NCBI GenBank assembly: GCA_024305405.1
Contig: JAKNDB010000109.1
Span: 3,596,001-3,660,000, forward strand
Length of the DNA stretch: 64,000 nucleotides
Direction of reading: 5' to 3'
Source: Dirofilaria immitis
Lineage: Eukaryota; Nematoda; Chromadorea; Rhabditida; Onchocercidae
Positions 37,101 through 49,952 of this stretch are shown piece by piece. A program made the position numbers and the translations under genes. The notes below the pieces were generated by a model that made no database searches, had not been told where the DNA came from, and saw nothing but the letters and a program-made list of their open reading frames with translations. How positions within the stretch are numbered: position 1 is the first letter of the stretch; each line of letters starts with the position of its first letter.

Positions 37101-40100
37101 ATGTTTAGTCATTATTAATTCTGACGATCTGTCCCAACTTCTCTGGAAGGAAAGAGAAATATGCAGCAGGAAAAAAACTACTGAATAAATTTTCTCATTT
37201 CGTTAACTACTTTTTTGATGGAACTAATATTTATGAGTGTTATGTAAAATGAATTTTAAGAGGAGACACTGTAAGGAATTCATGACAGTTGAACCTACTG
37301 TTTTCGAAAAAAAAAGAACAGCTAAAAAATCTTGGATCAGTCTCGAAATCCATTTCCTTTCTGCCATAAAATATAAAAATTTTAACATTAATCGACTTTA
37401 TTTTTTCAAAAATTTAACTTAATCATATAATGATATATGCCCGCGATTGCTTATTGTCTCTCTATAAAGAGAACGCAAAAGCTCCAAGCATTAACTTTTT
37501 TCTATCTACTTATTCGAAGAATAAACACGTTAATACTAATTTAAACCGAATTACAAAAATAGTATCACATTTCATAATACTCACTGCATGATTTGAAAAT
37601 CTACATGAAATTTAAATTCAAGTTCGGTTTTATTTATATTTTCTAAAATTACTTAATTTCTCTTTATCTTTGTTAGAAAGAAAAGAAACATGGGATCTCT
37701 TCACAAAGTTATTCCTGAATGAATCTTAAAGCAAAACAAATCCAGAAAAGATGAAAGACTATGAAGTTTTGCGTTTAAAAGTGAATTGGAATCAGCATCA
37801 CAGAGATCTGTTTTATTTTGTTTTTAATGAATAATAATCATTGTTTTTCATATTTACTTCAACATTTCAATCAGATAATTTCTTTCGACAGCGAAAATAG
37901 TAATTTTCACAAACATATTAAAAGAAAGTTTATCAAAGCATAGATCACAGCAAATTCAGTAAAATTACAGACAATTCGTTTATTAATTTCAATAGATATA
38001 AGAAATGCTAGAACATGGGTTGAAACTTTCCTAACTCATCACCAAATTCGAGTTAAGATTTAAGAGTTTGTGAGTAGTTCATTTTGCACATCCACACTCT
38101 ATAATATTAATATAGGCTCTAAAGCAGATTCTTTTTAAACAAAAGATGTTAAAATCATTAAGCATAAAAGTTGCAATGAGGCAATTTTCTGATGGAAAGA
38201 ATTCAAACTTTTGATCTTTATGTAATTTTACAAGTACTCTCCATAAAGATATAAAAGCTGGCAAAATAATCATTTTGGGACGTAAAGAAAACCAAATACG
38301 AGGAAATTTGAAATATTACGCTTCAAAAAGAATACTTCAAATTACTTCAATCTATATCGCGAAAAACAAATTTTCTTTTTTTGATATGGAAGAACGAATT
38401 GATGTTTCACAGACGATTATATTTGGAAAGGTTATTGGATCGGAAGTTGCTAATGTTGACAACAGAAAGAAATTGTTCCACCCCTTGGAGATAAGTTAAG
38501 AGATTTGAGTCGTTTCCTCCGAGGGAAGGGAAACATTTAATTTCTACTGATTGTGAGAGTTCGATTGTAGAGACCGACTATTTACCATTGGAACCTTGCT
38601 GAGCAATCCAGTAAAAATCACTTTGATCAGTAACACACTATCTATATGCCCTGAGCAAGGTATAGGCAAAAATAATCAAATCAATAGTATATCAAGTTAT
38701 ATAAAGAAGAGAGAAACCGATAGGAAAAAAGGGACTACATATGACTTAATCCTGTTTTTACATTTTTATTTATTAAATTTTTAAAGCAATAAATGAGTCT
38801 CGATTTTTAATATACTCCAAATCCTGCCTTTAATTAACTTCATGCAATTAATTAAAGTATCCCTTCTATGTAGTTTTGCATATGCAATATTACTCAATAC
38901 TTCGAGATAAAAAGTGTAATGCAAATATTCTTCTTATATACCTTAGTTTATCAACAACTTTCAAAAAGATATGGCTGCGATATAACATTTCATTGTTAGT
39001 CATCGGCCACATTGTTCAAAAAATATTGCAAAAATAAATGAAGCAGTCATTTGTCTTGCATGAACAATTTCTTCATTTCTGTCTAAGGACCATCTTTTAA
39101 ATTCTATGTTTTATTTGTAAAAATAATACAGAAATGATAGATACGAATGGAAAAAAAGATTTTCCTAACTTTTCTGGGTAAAATCTAAGCTTTCAGCGAA
39201 TTTCGAAGTTGAAATTCTCGATGCCAAATGACTCCGGAAATGAGATCAAAAATTAAAACAGTATGATTGAAAATGATCGAGATGGAAATTACCAGTATCA
39301 GGATTTCTATTATTTTTAAGATGACTAAGTGAACAAGTAATATTTTTTACGTTCTTTTTATTTTACAGATGTAATTTGCCAATTATCTTTGTAGAATATT
39401 ATATCATCGAAAGACTATATTATAATAGTAATCCGTGCGAATAATTAAGCTTATAATAAGGACAAATAGTCAGCAAAAATTTCTTTCCAATGCAAGTTAT
39501 TTCAATGAAATCAAATTTCAGTTGCATATCGAAATTCCAAAGTCTTATAGAATAAGCAATTGACAATACTACGATTCACTGTTAAATGGGAAAGATGACA
39601 AAAGAAAAAAAGTTGGCAGAAATCATTAACTCTGAACCCAAAGACTGTTGGTTAAAATAAAGATCTATTTTAGTTATACATCTAACATTAAAGGTTTTCG
39701 TACGGAAACAAGTAGGTTTGATAATTTTCATGTAACTGTAAAGAACACCTGTGAAAGGGATCAGTAAAATTTGGGGATGTAGCACGGAAATATGAAGCTG
39801 AGTGTTTTGTACCCAAAAGTTTTTCAAATCTGCGAAATAACGAGAGGTGTAATGATCGTTTTTAACCAAATTTTTTGATTCTAATCCTTCCCACAGTTTT
39901 GAAATTCAGTAAGCATTTCTTTTTAAATACTCATCATGGAAAATTTGTAGCAAATGTTTTGAAGAAATTCCGAAAATTTTTCAAAATATTACCAAATAAT
40001 TTAAACGTCCAACCTCAGCAATAGCAATATATATACAGTAAAAGATATCAGTTAAAATAGCACATTCTTTACATAATATAAACTGAGCATAGATATGACC

Positions 40101-43100
40101 GAAGAAGTACTTTGTCTGAGTATTTTTTTTTCATTTTGACCAGTTGAGTTTTCAAATGGCAATCCTGAATACATCAAGAATTTCTATTTAGGTGCCTAAA
40201 AATCTAATGTGAGAGAATTTTAGCATTGAATCAAATTCTATACTGAGGAATGAAAGCTAATTATAAAGTGTAATTTAGGTAGACCTCGAACAACATAGCG
40301 TGTATCACTTTATGATTAGTGGTTTGTATATTAAATATTTTTTAGCTTTTTTATAATAATGTCTAATAATTTGGATACTTGCAAGAACTTCTAAATTACA
40401 GTTTAATGAAATATTTTTGCATAATAAAATTGTATTGATATTTAGTAAACAAAAACAGGTAACCTTCTGCAATAAAACTGTTATCAACGCCAAGCAATTG
40501 TTTTGATTTTTGTTTACACAGCTCACCGACAAAAATGATCAAATTAAGGGTTTTAATGGTAGTTTTCAAAGCTACTATTTGATTGATACTGAGCAATGTG
40601 ACACATCAAATCCACTGAAATGAGATTCGAAAGAGTTCAGAATATAATTCTAAAAATCAAAAAAAAACCATGCAAAAAAATGCCTTCGGTTGTTCATCAA
40701 CTAAATTATCTTCAAAATCATTACCTGCATTATAAAAACTGTTAATAATTTCATTTTTGTACGTTGTTCGCTGACTTTATAGAAAAGCAGACAGTGACGT
40801 TGATCCTTTTCCATAATGCCCATTATGGCAAGAAATGCCACAAAAACGTGAACCGAATTTTAAAAATTAGTTTAGTACGGAATGCTTAATTCATGCATCA
40901 GAACAGAGCATAAGAATTGCTCAGAAGAAATTTTTAAAAAAGTGAGTTAAATTCAATTGAAATGGTTCGAACAACTCACTAACTTGATACAAATAACAAA
41001 AGATGAATTCAATATATCGGTAATATTCGTGATCGATATATATAACTCCAGCATGAGTCATCATATCACGCATTCTGAAAGTGAGAAAAATTTCACTTCT
41101 GCTCTTTCGTATTTCAAATTATCCAAAATACTGAGAAAGCTACATCTCAGATCAAAAAAGCACTATCGTTACAGCTGTACTCAGCAAAATGCATTTAACA
41201 ATGATTTCTGACATAAACTGGAAGAGACTTCGTATTTACTATTCCATTCAGTCAGCTATGCTGATAGGCTGAATTACAACATAGACTTCTCAATTCCATG
41301 AGCTACTCGAGATAAATGTTTCGATACATTGTGAAAATTTTAGTCTTTGCCACTTTTTTAATGTAGCGAGATTCTCAGATGAGAGTAAAGAACTAAATAT
41401 ATATCAAAATGGATAACCTTTTCAGTATAGTATGCGTCTTCATTAAAAACATGTAAGCCACACCAATTGCTATAATTTATTTCTTTAACACAAGTAGTCT
41501 AATGAACTACTGAATTAAGAAATTCTTGAACGTACAACATCGTAAATCTTTTTCAGAAGCTAATACTCGGTAGTATGTTGTTTGAAGATTAATTTAGTGT
41601 TAAAAACGTACTATACAGATTTGCAAATCTGCCACAAAGTTCTGGTATTTTCTGGCATTTTTCGGATTGAATTTTATAATTTTAGTTTGTAGACTAAAAG
41701 TTGGATGGATTTGTTTAAAAACTTTAGAATTAATTCAGTCCTTCTCACACTTTTTTTCATTGGTAATAAAAAACAACTCCGCACCGAACTGCTAACCAAT
41801 GATAAGAAATGGTGTAATCCTATTGATTACATTGTAAGGTATGCCTACTATCAAAGCAAGCCCGAAAACAGTACATATTGCTAATAATGTTGTGACAAAA
41901 CCTAAAGCACATTTATAAATTAATCTCTCCACAAATTTTTAAACCAAATTAATTTTAATATCGGAATTGTCAAAGTGAAACCGTCAAAATATAATTTTGC
42001 AACATTGGCTTCCTAGATGTATTGGTATTTTCCAAGATTTACAATAAATCTCATAATACTTGTGCGTGCAACATACGACTTGCTGCGAATCTAATCGGTG
42101 CCTGTTTCAGAATGTTTCTTTAACACGTATGAAAACATGACGTGTTAAAGAAATATTCTAAAAGTATCAGATTTTTTTTGTTCATCACAATCTTACTTCG
42201 TCATTTGTCTAACACTCTGGAATAGACCTTTCAGTTTATTATAATAATAAGTTCATTGTCACGTTAAATCCTACTAACTTTTTGATGAGAAATATTAATC
42301 TGAGGGATTGTTCTATATCAGATATGAATCTCTCCTGGTTTATCCATGTTAGATAAATCAGAATTACGAAAATAATCATATAATTCCATATTTTTTAAAC
42401 GTATGAATTCAGAATTGCTCTCGGAGTACTGTAAAATATGAAAAAATGATGAAACATAATGAAAACGAACAAAAATTAATAATTCATATTATCATTATCG
42501 CATATACATTTCACACCTTAAGGAAAGCATTGCCGACTATTTTGCTACATATGTCCATTGTAGAAATACTGAAAAGTAGTGAAAATTTCCGTAATAGCTT
42601 CTAGAAGAAATGATTTATACTTCAGCTGGAGCTAACCAAATTAGCTTTCCATGCTGGCAGTAGTGTAAGCTATAAAACATATGCGATATATTAGCTTGGG
42701 ATAACTACACTGAATTGATTACAAAGGTAAACGGGATGTTAATTTTCTAAGGCAGCATAATCGATAACTTACTTCATCATGTAATTTGCAAAGGCACTTC
42801 TTATATGTGCTAACAAAATATGGTATTTCAGTCTATTTTAATTGGTCTACTATCGATTTAAATCATTGGCAATTAGTTCTTCGATTTAAATTTTGCAATC
42901 TATAATCTCCTGGATTGCGAAATACTTTTGCGTTGGCATTCCTTATTATAAAGAAAATAATCTCAGTTTGTTAAGAGGATTACTTACCTTCAAATAGAAA
43001 AAGTAACTTGTATAGAAAAAATAATGATAATTTTGTGAAAACAATTAAGAAATGAAAATATCTTATTATATTTGATGATTCAAATTTTTAAATTGGTTTA

Positions 43101-43834
43101 GACAATTTTTTTCAAAATCAAAGATTAGATATGAGTAATTTAAAAATTTCCCAATCAGCCAAAAAATCAACAAACTTGACAATTTCTTTGATGCAATTCA
43201 ATTCGTCTTAACCTTTGATTACTCAAAATCCAAATCAACTAAGCTCTGTAGAATTTTCCTAGCATCAAACTATCGATTTTTCCCCACTGTGTTATAATGT
43301 GACATGATTTAATAAGTTTCAAATGTAACAGTCGCATATTTCGGAAGCTGCTTGAATCGTAATTTTTAAATGAAAAAATAAATTTGTCTATCGCATCCTT
43401 TCCATCTGTAAGCATTGAAAGTTAGTTCTCATCTTTTCCGCTTTCTTTCTATTAAGTAGCAAATATGTATAGCCTTGAAAGAAAGGCGGAAGCGTATCAT
43501 TTATAGCAGTAATTTCATTATTCCAGACTTCCGAGTTGAACACTATTGGTTGGATCATTTTTTAAGTTGAAGCGACCACATAATTGCTTACATTTACGTA
43601 TTCTGGACGTAGTTATAAATATTTTGCTTTCTAGAATTTGAACCATATTTTAGGAATTTTTGACGGTTAAATATCATCAGGCTTCCGAAATTTGCAAAAA
43701 TATTGCTCATTTTAAGATCCTAGGTTTAATGTTTTCATGCAAAAAATCTCTAAATCATTTGTAAAACTTGGGCTACTGATTTTGTATTATACCAATACTG
43801 TTTTTAACCATGCTGAATGATTACACCACTTGTT
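34159..43834. other. Large gene-poor AT-rich region
   Basis: No exon with convincing splice sites or family resemblance was found on either strand over about 9.7 kb. The open frames are short and of biased AT-driven composition (Lys, Asn, Ile, Phe). AATAAA-type signals near 34308 may end the histone-fold-like gene. A strong hairpin lies at 42111-42157 (listed separately). Confidence 0.5.
42111..42157. other. Hairpin, 17 of 18 paired bases
   Basis: The arm AATGTTTCTTTAACACGT (42111-42128) pairs with ACGTGTTAAAGAAATATT (42140-42157) with one mismatch, around an 11-base loop. It is short for a miRNA precursor. It could be a small foldback element. Confidence 0.6.
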
Positions 43835-43915
43835 ATGTCAAAAATTCTGTCATTTTTTTTACTCTACCTTTTACTCGCCCTATTACCGTTTTCCATTGCC
43901 TTGTGTTACATTTGC
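43835..43915 (+). CDS. Orphan signal-peptide exon
   Basis: ATG followed by 26 codons forming a near-ideal secretion signal (MSKILSFFLLYLLLALLPFS, then IALCYIC), ending exactly at the strong donor gtaagt. Cysteines at the end resemble the start of a small Cys-rich secreted or Ly6-like protein. No downstream exon was found before the LTR-like block at 45.0 kb, so the gene may have long introns, be truncated, or be a chance frame. Confidence 0.3.
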
Positions 43916-44029
43916 GTAAGTTCAAACATATCGAAGGAAAAAAACTATATTGGAATTTAGGACACTATTGCTGATCGCCGATCTTCTTTAACCGTAACAA
44001 AGATTGAGGACGCTTGGTAGCACATCAAA

Positions 44030-44180
44030 ATTGGGTAATTAAACCTTTATTACGACTTTATAAATACATCAAAGGACGTAATATTACAACATCAATAGAA
44101 CAAATTCATTGATGTCAATAAGACAATTTTAATGACGATATCGCAGCTCAAGGGAAATGAAAGACCAAGTAATGCCCATC
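44030..44180 (+). repeat. Dispersed repeat, copy 2
   Basis: Aligns in order with 11200-11345: both begin with a GTAATTAAACC stretch, have a central CGTAATATTA/CGTGACGATTA part, and end with a TTAATGACGATA/TTCAATGACGATA part before purine-rich text. Copy 2 is about 33 kb from copy 1 in the same orientation. Confidence 0.5.
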
Positions 44181-44999
44181 CAGCTATGCAATTTATGCAT
44201 TGCCAAGAAAACTGATGATAAATATATTTAAGCTTCTTAGGCTTGAACTCGACTACAGTCGAACTGATACGAAATAACCAGAAAAAATCTGTCCGAAAAA
44301 AATATGCTAAAAGTGTTGGTTTAAAGCACCCTAATGAGGTATAAACTAAATTAATATTTAAGTAAATAAGTTGAACAAATACATGGAATATTCAATTTTT
44401 CTCGCTAGCGATTAATTTCGATATGAATAAAATGATCTTTTTTTTATCTTCTTATTTGTTTTTTGATTGGCAATTAATAAAAATGATTTTGATGTCGAAT
44501 AGAAAAAATAAAAGAACAATGCCAAAAGAAAATGAATTGGCAGTATTAGGCAATCATTTTGATACAACTTGTAACTTTTTTCCATAGAATATAATTTGGA
44601 CATCTTTTTTTTTATTCAAGTTTTACCATTGTTTCTGCAAAAAGAACATTATTTAAAACCTACCTATTACTTGAAACTCGATGATGTCATTAGTATTAAT
44701 TTTCTCTCATAATCGAAAGGGATCACAAATGGCCTAATTGGCGAAGATGGTATTCTTCTGTGCAAAGCTAATAATGCGGAAATTATCGCTGCACCGAAGA
44801 TTTCATAAATTTAATGAATATTAAATCTCTTCATCAGCATTATCATTTGATAAAAATATTATTATTATATCATATCATTTATAAGATTAATGGATTATCT
44901 TTGCTTTTTAAATTACGATTTTTGATTGCCACATAAATATTAGAAAAGCTAGTCGTAAATATTTACAGAATACTTGTTTTCATTTTAGACAAACCATTG

Positions 45000-45620
45000 G
45001 AGAAAGCCGAAGATGTAAGTAGATGTATAGAGATGGGAGTGTTAAAAGTCAAATAGTGATGCGGCAAGTAAAAAACAAAAATCGTATGCAAGGCACATTG
45101 AAATTTAAATAGCGCACCATAGTTACAAGGAGGTCAAGAAGCTGAAAGGATAAAGATGTTTACTGTCAAAGCATTCGATTCACCGGTCAACAAAATAAGG
45201 TTAACTATCAAGAGGCGACATGTCGGAGGAGACATAGAGAGATAGAGCTCCGAAGGATTTAAGAGGAAAGGATTTTGAAGCTAAAGTCAGTTACTCGAAA
45301 ATTTACTCGAAGAGTTCGAGACAATTCAAGTTTAACTCGAAAATCACGGTTTTCAACGACACGAACACGAGAGTAGTAAAGCGAAAGAAGAGCCAAAAAG
45401 CTAAAATGAAGATACGACACTGTAATCATTATATAAATGCGATATTGTGTTATAATATCTCATAAATTCAAATAAAATCTATAGTTGACCTAACTGAGTC
45501 ACAATATCCAAATGGCCAATCTCTATTTAGCAACCTCCAATCAACAACAAATAAAGAAGAGGTTTCTTTCCTCCAATTCTGAAAAAAGAGAAGTAATTTC
45601 TTTCTCAACAAAAGCTGCCT
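45000..45620 (+). mobile_element. LTR-like fragment of the BEL/Pao-type family
   Basis: Contains CACCGGTCAAC (45181) and AGATACGAC (45410), shared with the 7.8-8.4 kb block, and CCAATCAACAACAAATAAAG (from 45537), shared with the LTR-like end of the decayed Pao element at 60631 (CCAATCAACAACAAACAAA). GCGATATTGTGTTATAA at 45438 corresponds to GCGTAATATTGTATTATAA near 60554. An open frame running through its right end (45512-45769) is therefore likely repeat sequence rather than a gene. No pol remains lie on either side, so it reads as a solo LTR. Confidence 0.55.
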
Positions 45621-45769
45621 TCAAGGAACTCGAGTATTTCTCGAAAAAATTTGAAACTTCCTTCCTATTCATATTAAACTGTTTTTGCAAGAACTCCACC
45701 AAAATATTTTCAACATCGTTTACATCAGAAATCTTGGTAGAATTGAGTAATCATAAGACTGGTACTTAG

Positions 45770-48700
45770 AAACTATTGGAATTTCATTTTTAAAATACAG
45801 ATAAAGAGAGATAAGAACAGAGATACACATAAACGAGCTAATCATCTGAGAACCAAAAGGTTAAAAATATATTTTAAAATGAGGCACCATAACTTGCTTA
45901 TTATCAAATGAGAAACCAAGCAAAAAAATTTGTATGTGCGTATATTTGTATGTGCGCGTCTATAAAGCGAGAAAACACTTCATTTGTGATATACAATCAA
46001 TTCGAACAAGTTTTTTTCTATCTAATTCAGAGCATTGTGATGTTTGCGAGATGGCATTACGCTAAGTTTCGTCTGGCTAAGTAAATCCAAAGTTCATAAT
46101 TTTCAAAAATGAAATCAATTTTTGTTTATTGTTCTAATTTACAACTTCAAGACATTTAACATGCCTCATTTTTATTGTTTATTGTTCATTGGATGAAGAT
46201 ACAATCAAAAATCGACAAAATCTTTCTTGTCATGTTGTTATTATACATTAAAATAGATCGTTTAAAATTGTCTGCATAAAGCTGTTCGCATTTGTTTACG
46301 AGTAAGATGTAATTCTGACAGAATTTATGTTTTTTTTTTTAAACTTTAATCAAATAAATAATGCACAGCAATAGTTCTAAAAATATTGGTTAAAAAAATC
46401 AGTTATCATCGTAATATTGTTCGACTGAATTAGATTCTGAATTGAACGTAAAACGAACTTGATAAACGTGATTTTTTCTGGAAAATATGATAAAATATAT
46501 TACTCCATTTTTGCTCTATGAATCGAATTTTATGATTTATAGATTTAATTAAAGCTATAAATTTTCGTAAATTTCGGAATAACATACAAACGAAATTACC
46601 GTCAATTTATTTGCAAGTTTCAGGAAAAATTCCAGATGAATAGTGATATATGGAAGTGATTAATAAATTACAATGCAATTATTGAATTGTGCTAATATAA
46701 ATTGTGCTTCAATGAACTTCAAGTGATTCTCTCTATTTCTAATTTTTATCACAATTATCAGTAGTCTATTAAATGGGCATAATCTATATTGCAGTATCTG
46801 CATCATTTCTCAATGATATGATTTAAATAGATATATATGCTTATCCGTTTTTCGAACTGTAATTTTCGGTTTGTGCAAAATACAATTCATAGAATGGATG
46901 TAATACATAAAACATTGACGACATATCTTCTGGGTCATGCTATTGTTAGCCTACAACTGTTCGCAATTTAGGGTCAAAAATGCAAAAACTTCCTTTGGCA
47001 CTATGAAACTTCCAGAGTTTTAAAAATCAAGAAAGTTCATATTTGAAAAAAATTGAATAGCAAAGTTTTATCAGAAACTAACAAATCATAAAATTTGTTA
47101 CATTTTCATTATAATTTAATGTTCTCGTGAATTTGCAATAACAGGTTAATTAGAGCGCATTCATATAACATTGCCAGGCGCAACAAAAGGCTAATTCGAT
47201 TGAAATACAGCATGATTTTATTATTTAATTTGATAATGCGTTTTTTAATCGAAATGAGTTATACGATTTAATTATGACTTCTATTTAAAATATAGTTACC
47301 ATTTTCGACAAATTTTGAATCTTTCGTGTATAAAAATCAATTAAATTCGTAGAAATGGAATTTTAATGCTTATTTTCTTTTTCTCTTCTGTTTAACGTTA
47401 AAGAAAACTTCAAAATTTTGTCTTCAATTTGCATTATCGAACTTGAGGCAAATCGAGTTCAAAGCAGAACATACAGTTCTACTGCAAATTGAATTTGATC
47501 AAAATAAAGTTATGAAAAAAAGTGAAGTTCAGACCGATGAATCTTTACGCGTCATATCAAAACGAAATTTCTGAAGTTTTTGGTAACCGATGAATGAAAA
47601 CAAAGTACGTTTTTACAGAGCATACCCTAAGGGCTGGTTTTGTGAAATTTTAACTAATTGCATATTTTAATACAAAAAGAAAAAAAAGAAAGAAAAACTT
47701 GTACGCGGAGTATTTTCAATTTATCTTCAGGGCATTTTATGAACTTTTCAAGTCTTTAGAGTCTGAACATAAGATTGGAAATTTTGTTTATTTATCACGG
47801 ATTGGAACCCACCGCACAAGTTTGTATCTGAATTACGGAAAGCATTAAATGTTTGGAAAAAGTTTAACAAAATCTAAATTAATCTAGTTTTAATGAAAAG
47901 CTTCTAAATATATTGATTAAATTAATGAATTTAGAAGGATTTTATTGACGAAAATTTAGAAGGATTTTATTTATATTGAACAATGTGAAGCTTTCTGAAT
48001 GAAATATCTTTGAATGTATAGTAGTTTATGAAATTTACTATTTAAAAGAAACAGTTTAATTTAAATAATGAATTTCATGTATGCTATTTCGTTGAAGTAT
48101 TTTGGTAATTACACAAATGATTCATTTAGTCCTGCTGAAACTTGCTTCGCCATATCTCTATTTTCTCTATCTCAAAAGAGTTACAAGAAGGAAAATTCGA
48201 TCCTTGCAAAATTTTGATCATTACAAATGTCACCAACAGAATTCTCCATAATTTCAGTTTATTTTTGCTTATTTTTTCGCAATGTAGTTCTTCGCTGCTG
48301 CTGTGGATCAAAAATATTATTGTTCTGGAATGTGGGAGTGTGAAATAAGTTTTAATATCTTAGGCTATTAATTCAGCATCAAGCAGTGATTGGATTATAG
48401 ATGACAAAGTCGAAAGAAAAGATGAGTCCAATAAAGAAAAAAAAGAAAACTGAAATTTTCTGAATTTTTAAATATTATTGATTTTTTCTTGATTATAAGG
48501 CTAATTACAAAGTTTGTATCATCACACGTAAATTCAATTATTCCTAATGAGTCATTTGAAATCATTTTCCTTGCTATAAATCGCGCTGATGTAATTTCAA
48601 TAGATCGAACTATATTTATTGGCAATATTGTTTATTTATTTTATGATTGTCAATATTGTTAGTGGATGAATGAATAAAAAGCATAACGTTCTTTATTATT

Positions 48701-49117
48701 TTGCAGTCTATTATCTCAGTAAATGAAAAGATCAACATTTCAAGAGAGAATCAATATTTTATTTTTTCTTTTTTTTGCAATAAAAATTAGTTGTAACATC
48801 TCTTAATAACTTTTAGCGAGTCGAGATGAATGTTCAAACTCCTAAGTAATAAGTGAATTAATCATAAATGTTTTAATAGTTGTGGTCAAGAGTTCATTTC
48901 AAAACTCAATCGTAATTCAGGACAGATGCATTATCATCAGATAACTAGACTGCTAGTGATTATTTTAAAATAAAAATTAAATCAGTCAATTATCCTTGTA
49001 TTTACAGAATAAATTTTAATGATTTAATGGAAATCGTCCAGCATCTTCATAATGATACATATAAAAACGCAAATATTTACAACCATTATTCCATTATTCA
49101 CAATTCTCGCGATTTAT
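45770..49117. other. Gene-free AT-rich DNA
   Basis: No exon recognised. Overlapping open frames on both strands at 48126-48348 have no splice or family support. Poly-T and poly-A tracts are common, for example at 46330. Confidence 0.5.
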
Positions 49118-49952
49118 TTATCTTCTCTTTCTGTTCATCATTTCACAAAATTCTGAAACATATTTTATAAAATATCGTTGAGTTTCTGAAAAATTCGAAA
49201 ACTAGTTCTGAAAAATTCGAAACTTCTTGATAATATATTAATATTTTAATAAGTCCAAAACCAATGAAACGATTGAAAATATGTCCAGTTTGAGAAGAAA
49301 AAATAAATTATCACCGTCAAAATTAATTTTTCCATCTTTGTTAACATCCACTTGGTTATAAATAGCTTTGATATCACTATCAGTAAGATTATGTCCCATT
49401 CGCTGAAATGCAGTTCGTAACTCAGAACGAGTGATACATCCATCACCATCAACATCTAATTCTTCGAAGACAGCTTTCAATGATAATGACAGCGGATTTG
49501 CATGAGCTATCGATAGAAATTCTACAATTTTCTAATGAAATGTTGAATTCATGTTTATAATTTAAAAAATAACATGTAGCATATTTAGCAAGAACCAACA
49601 GATAAAAGAAATGGTTTTAGAGTTTTCAAGAAACATGTTTGATTTTTATACATAATGCTTACTTGCAAATGCAGTAACTTGGAAAGAGCAATACATCTAT
49701 CACGTCTTCAATTATATTTAGTAAAAGAAGTTATTACTGCTTTTAAAAAATACCATTAAAATCAATGTTGCCATCTTTATCCTTATCTGCAGCATTAAAC
49801 ATCGCATTCAACTCATCATCTGTTGGACACTGGCCCATTTTTACCATCACCGCATTTAATTCATCTTTTTGTATGTATCCGTCACCATTCAAGTCAAATT
49901 CTTTGAAAATTCCTCGCAAATCTTCTTCTCTTAACTCTCCATTGCTTGCATT
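49118..49952 (-). CDS. Calmodulin-like protein with four EF-hands
   Basis: Calcium-binding sensor of the calmodulin/troponin C superfamily. Three exons read: 49952 to about 49754 (EF1 loop DLNGDGYIQKDE, EF2 loop DKDKDGNIDFNE completed by the next exon), 49521-49315 (EF3 loop DVDGDGCITRSE, EF4 loop DVNKDGKINFDE completed by the last exon) and 49152-49118 (ends FCEMMNRKRR). Acceptors ttgtag and tttcag restore each split glutamate exactly (phase 1), with no frame problem. All four loops keep Asp at positions 1, 3 and 5, Gly at 6 and Glu at 12, so all should bind calcium. The first exon with the start Met lies upstream and was not identified; the visible part begins NASNGELREED. The basic C-terminus (NRKRR) is not that of true calmodulin. 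The polyadenylation hexamer overlaps the stop codon (49113-49118). Confidence 0.88.

Noticed and set aside
44667..44812. Minus-strand frame containing IPSSPIRPFVIPFDYERK
   Set aside because: Composition is fair, but no acceptor, donor or neighbour exon was found; too weak to call.
45512..45769. 85-codon plus-strand frame
   Set aside because: Its left part lies in the LTR-like sequence shared with 60.6 kb, so it is repeat-derived rather than a gene.
48126..48348. Overlapping open frames on both strands
   Set aside because: Mirror frames in AT-rich DNA with no family match.
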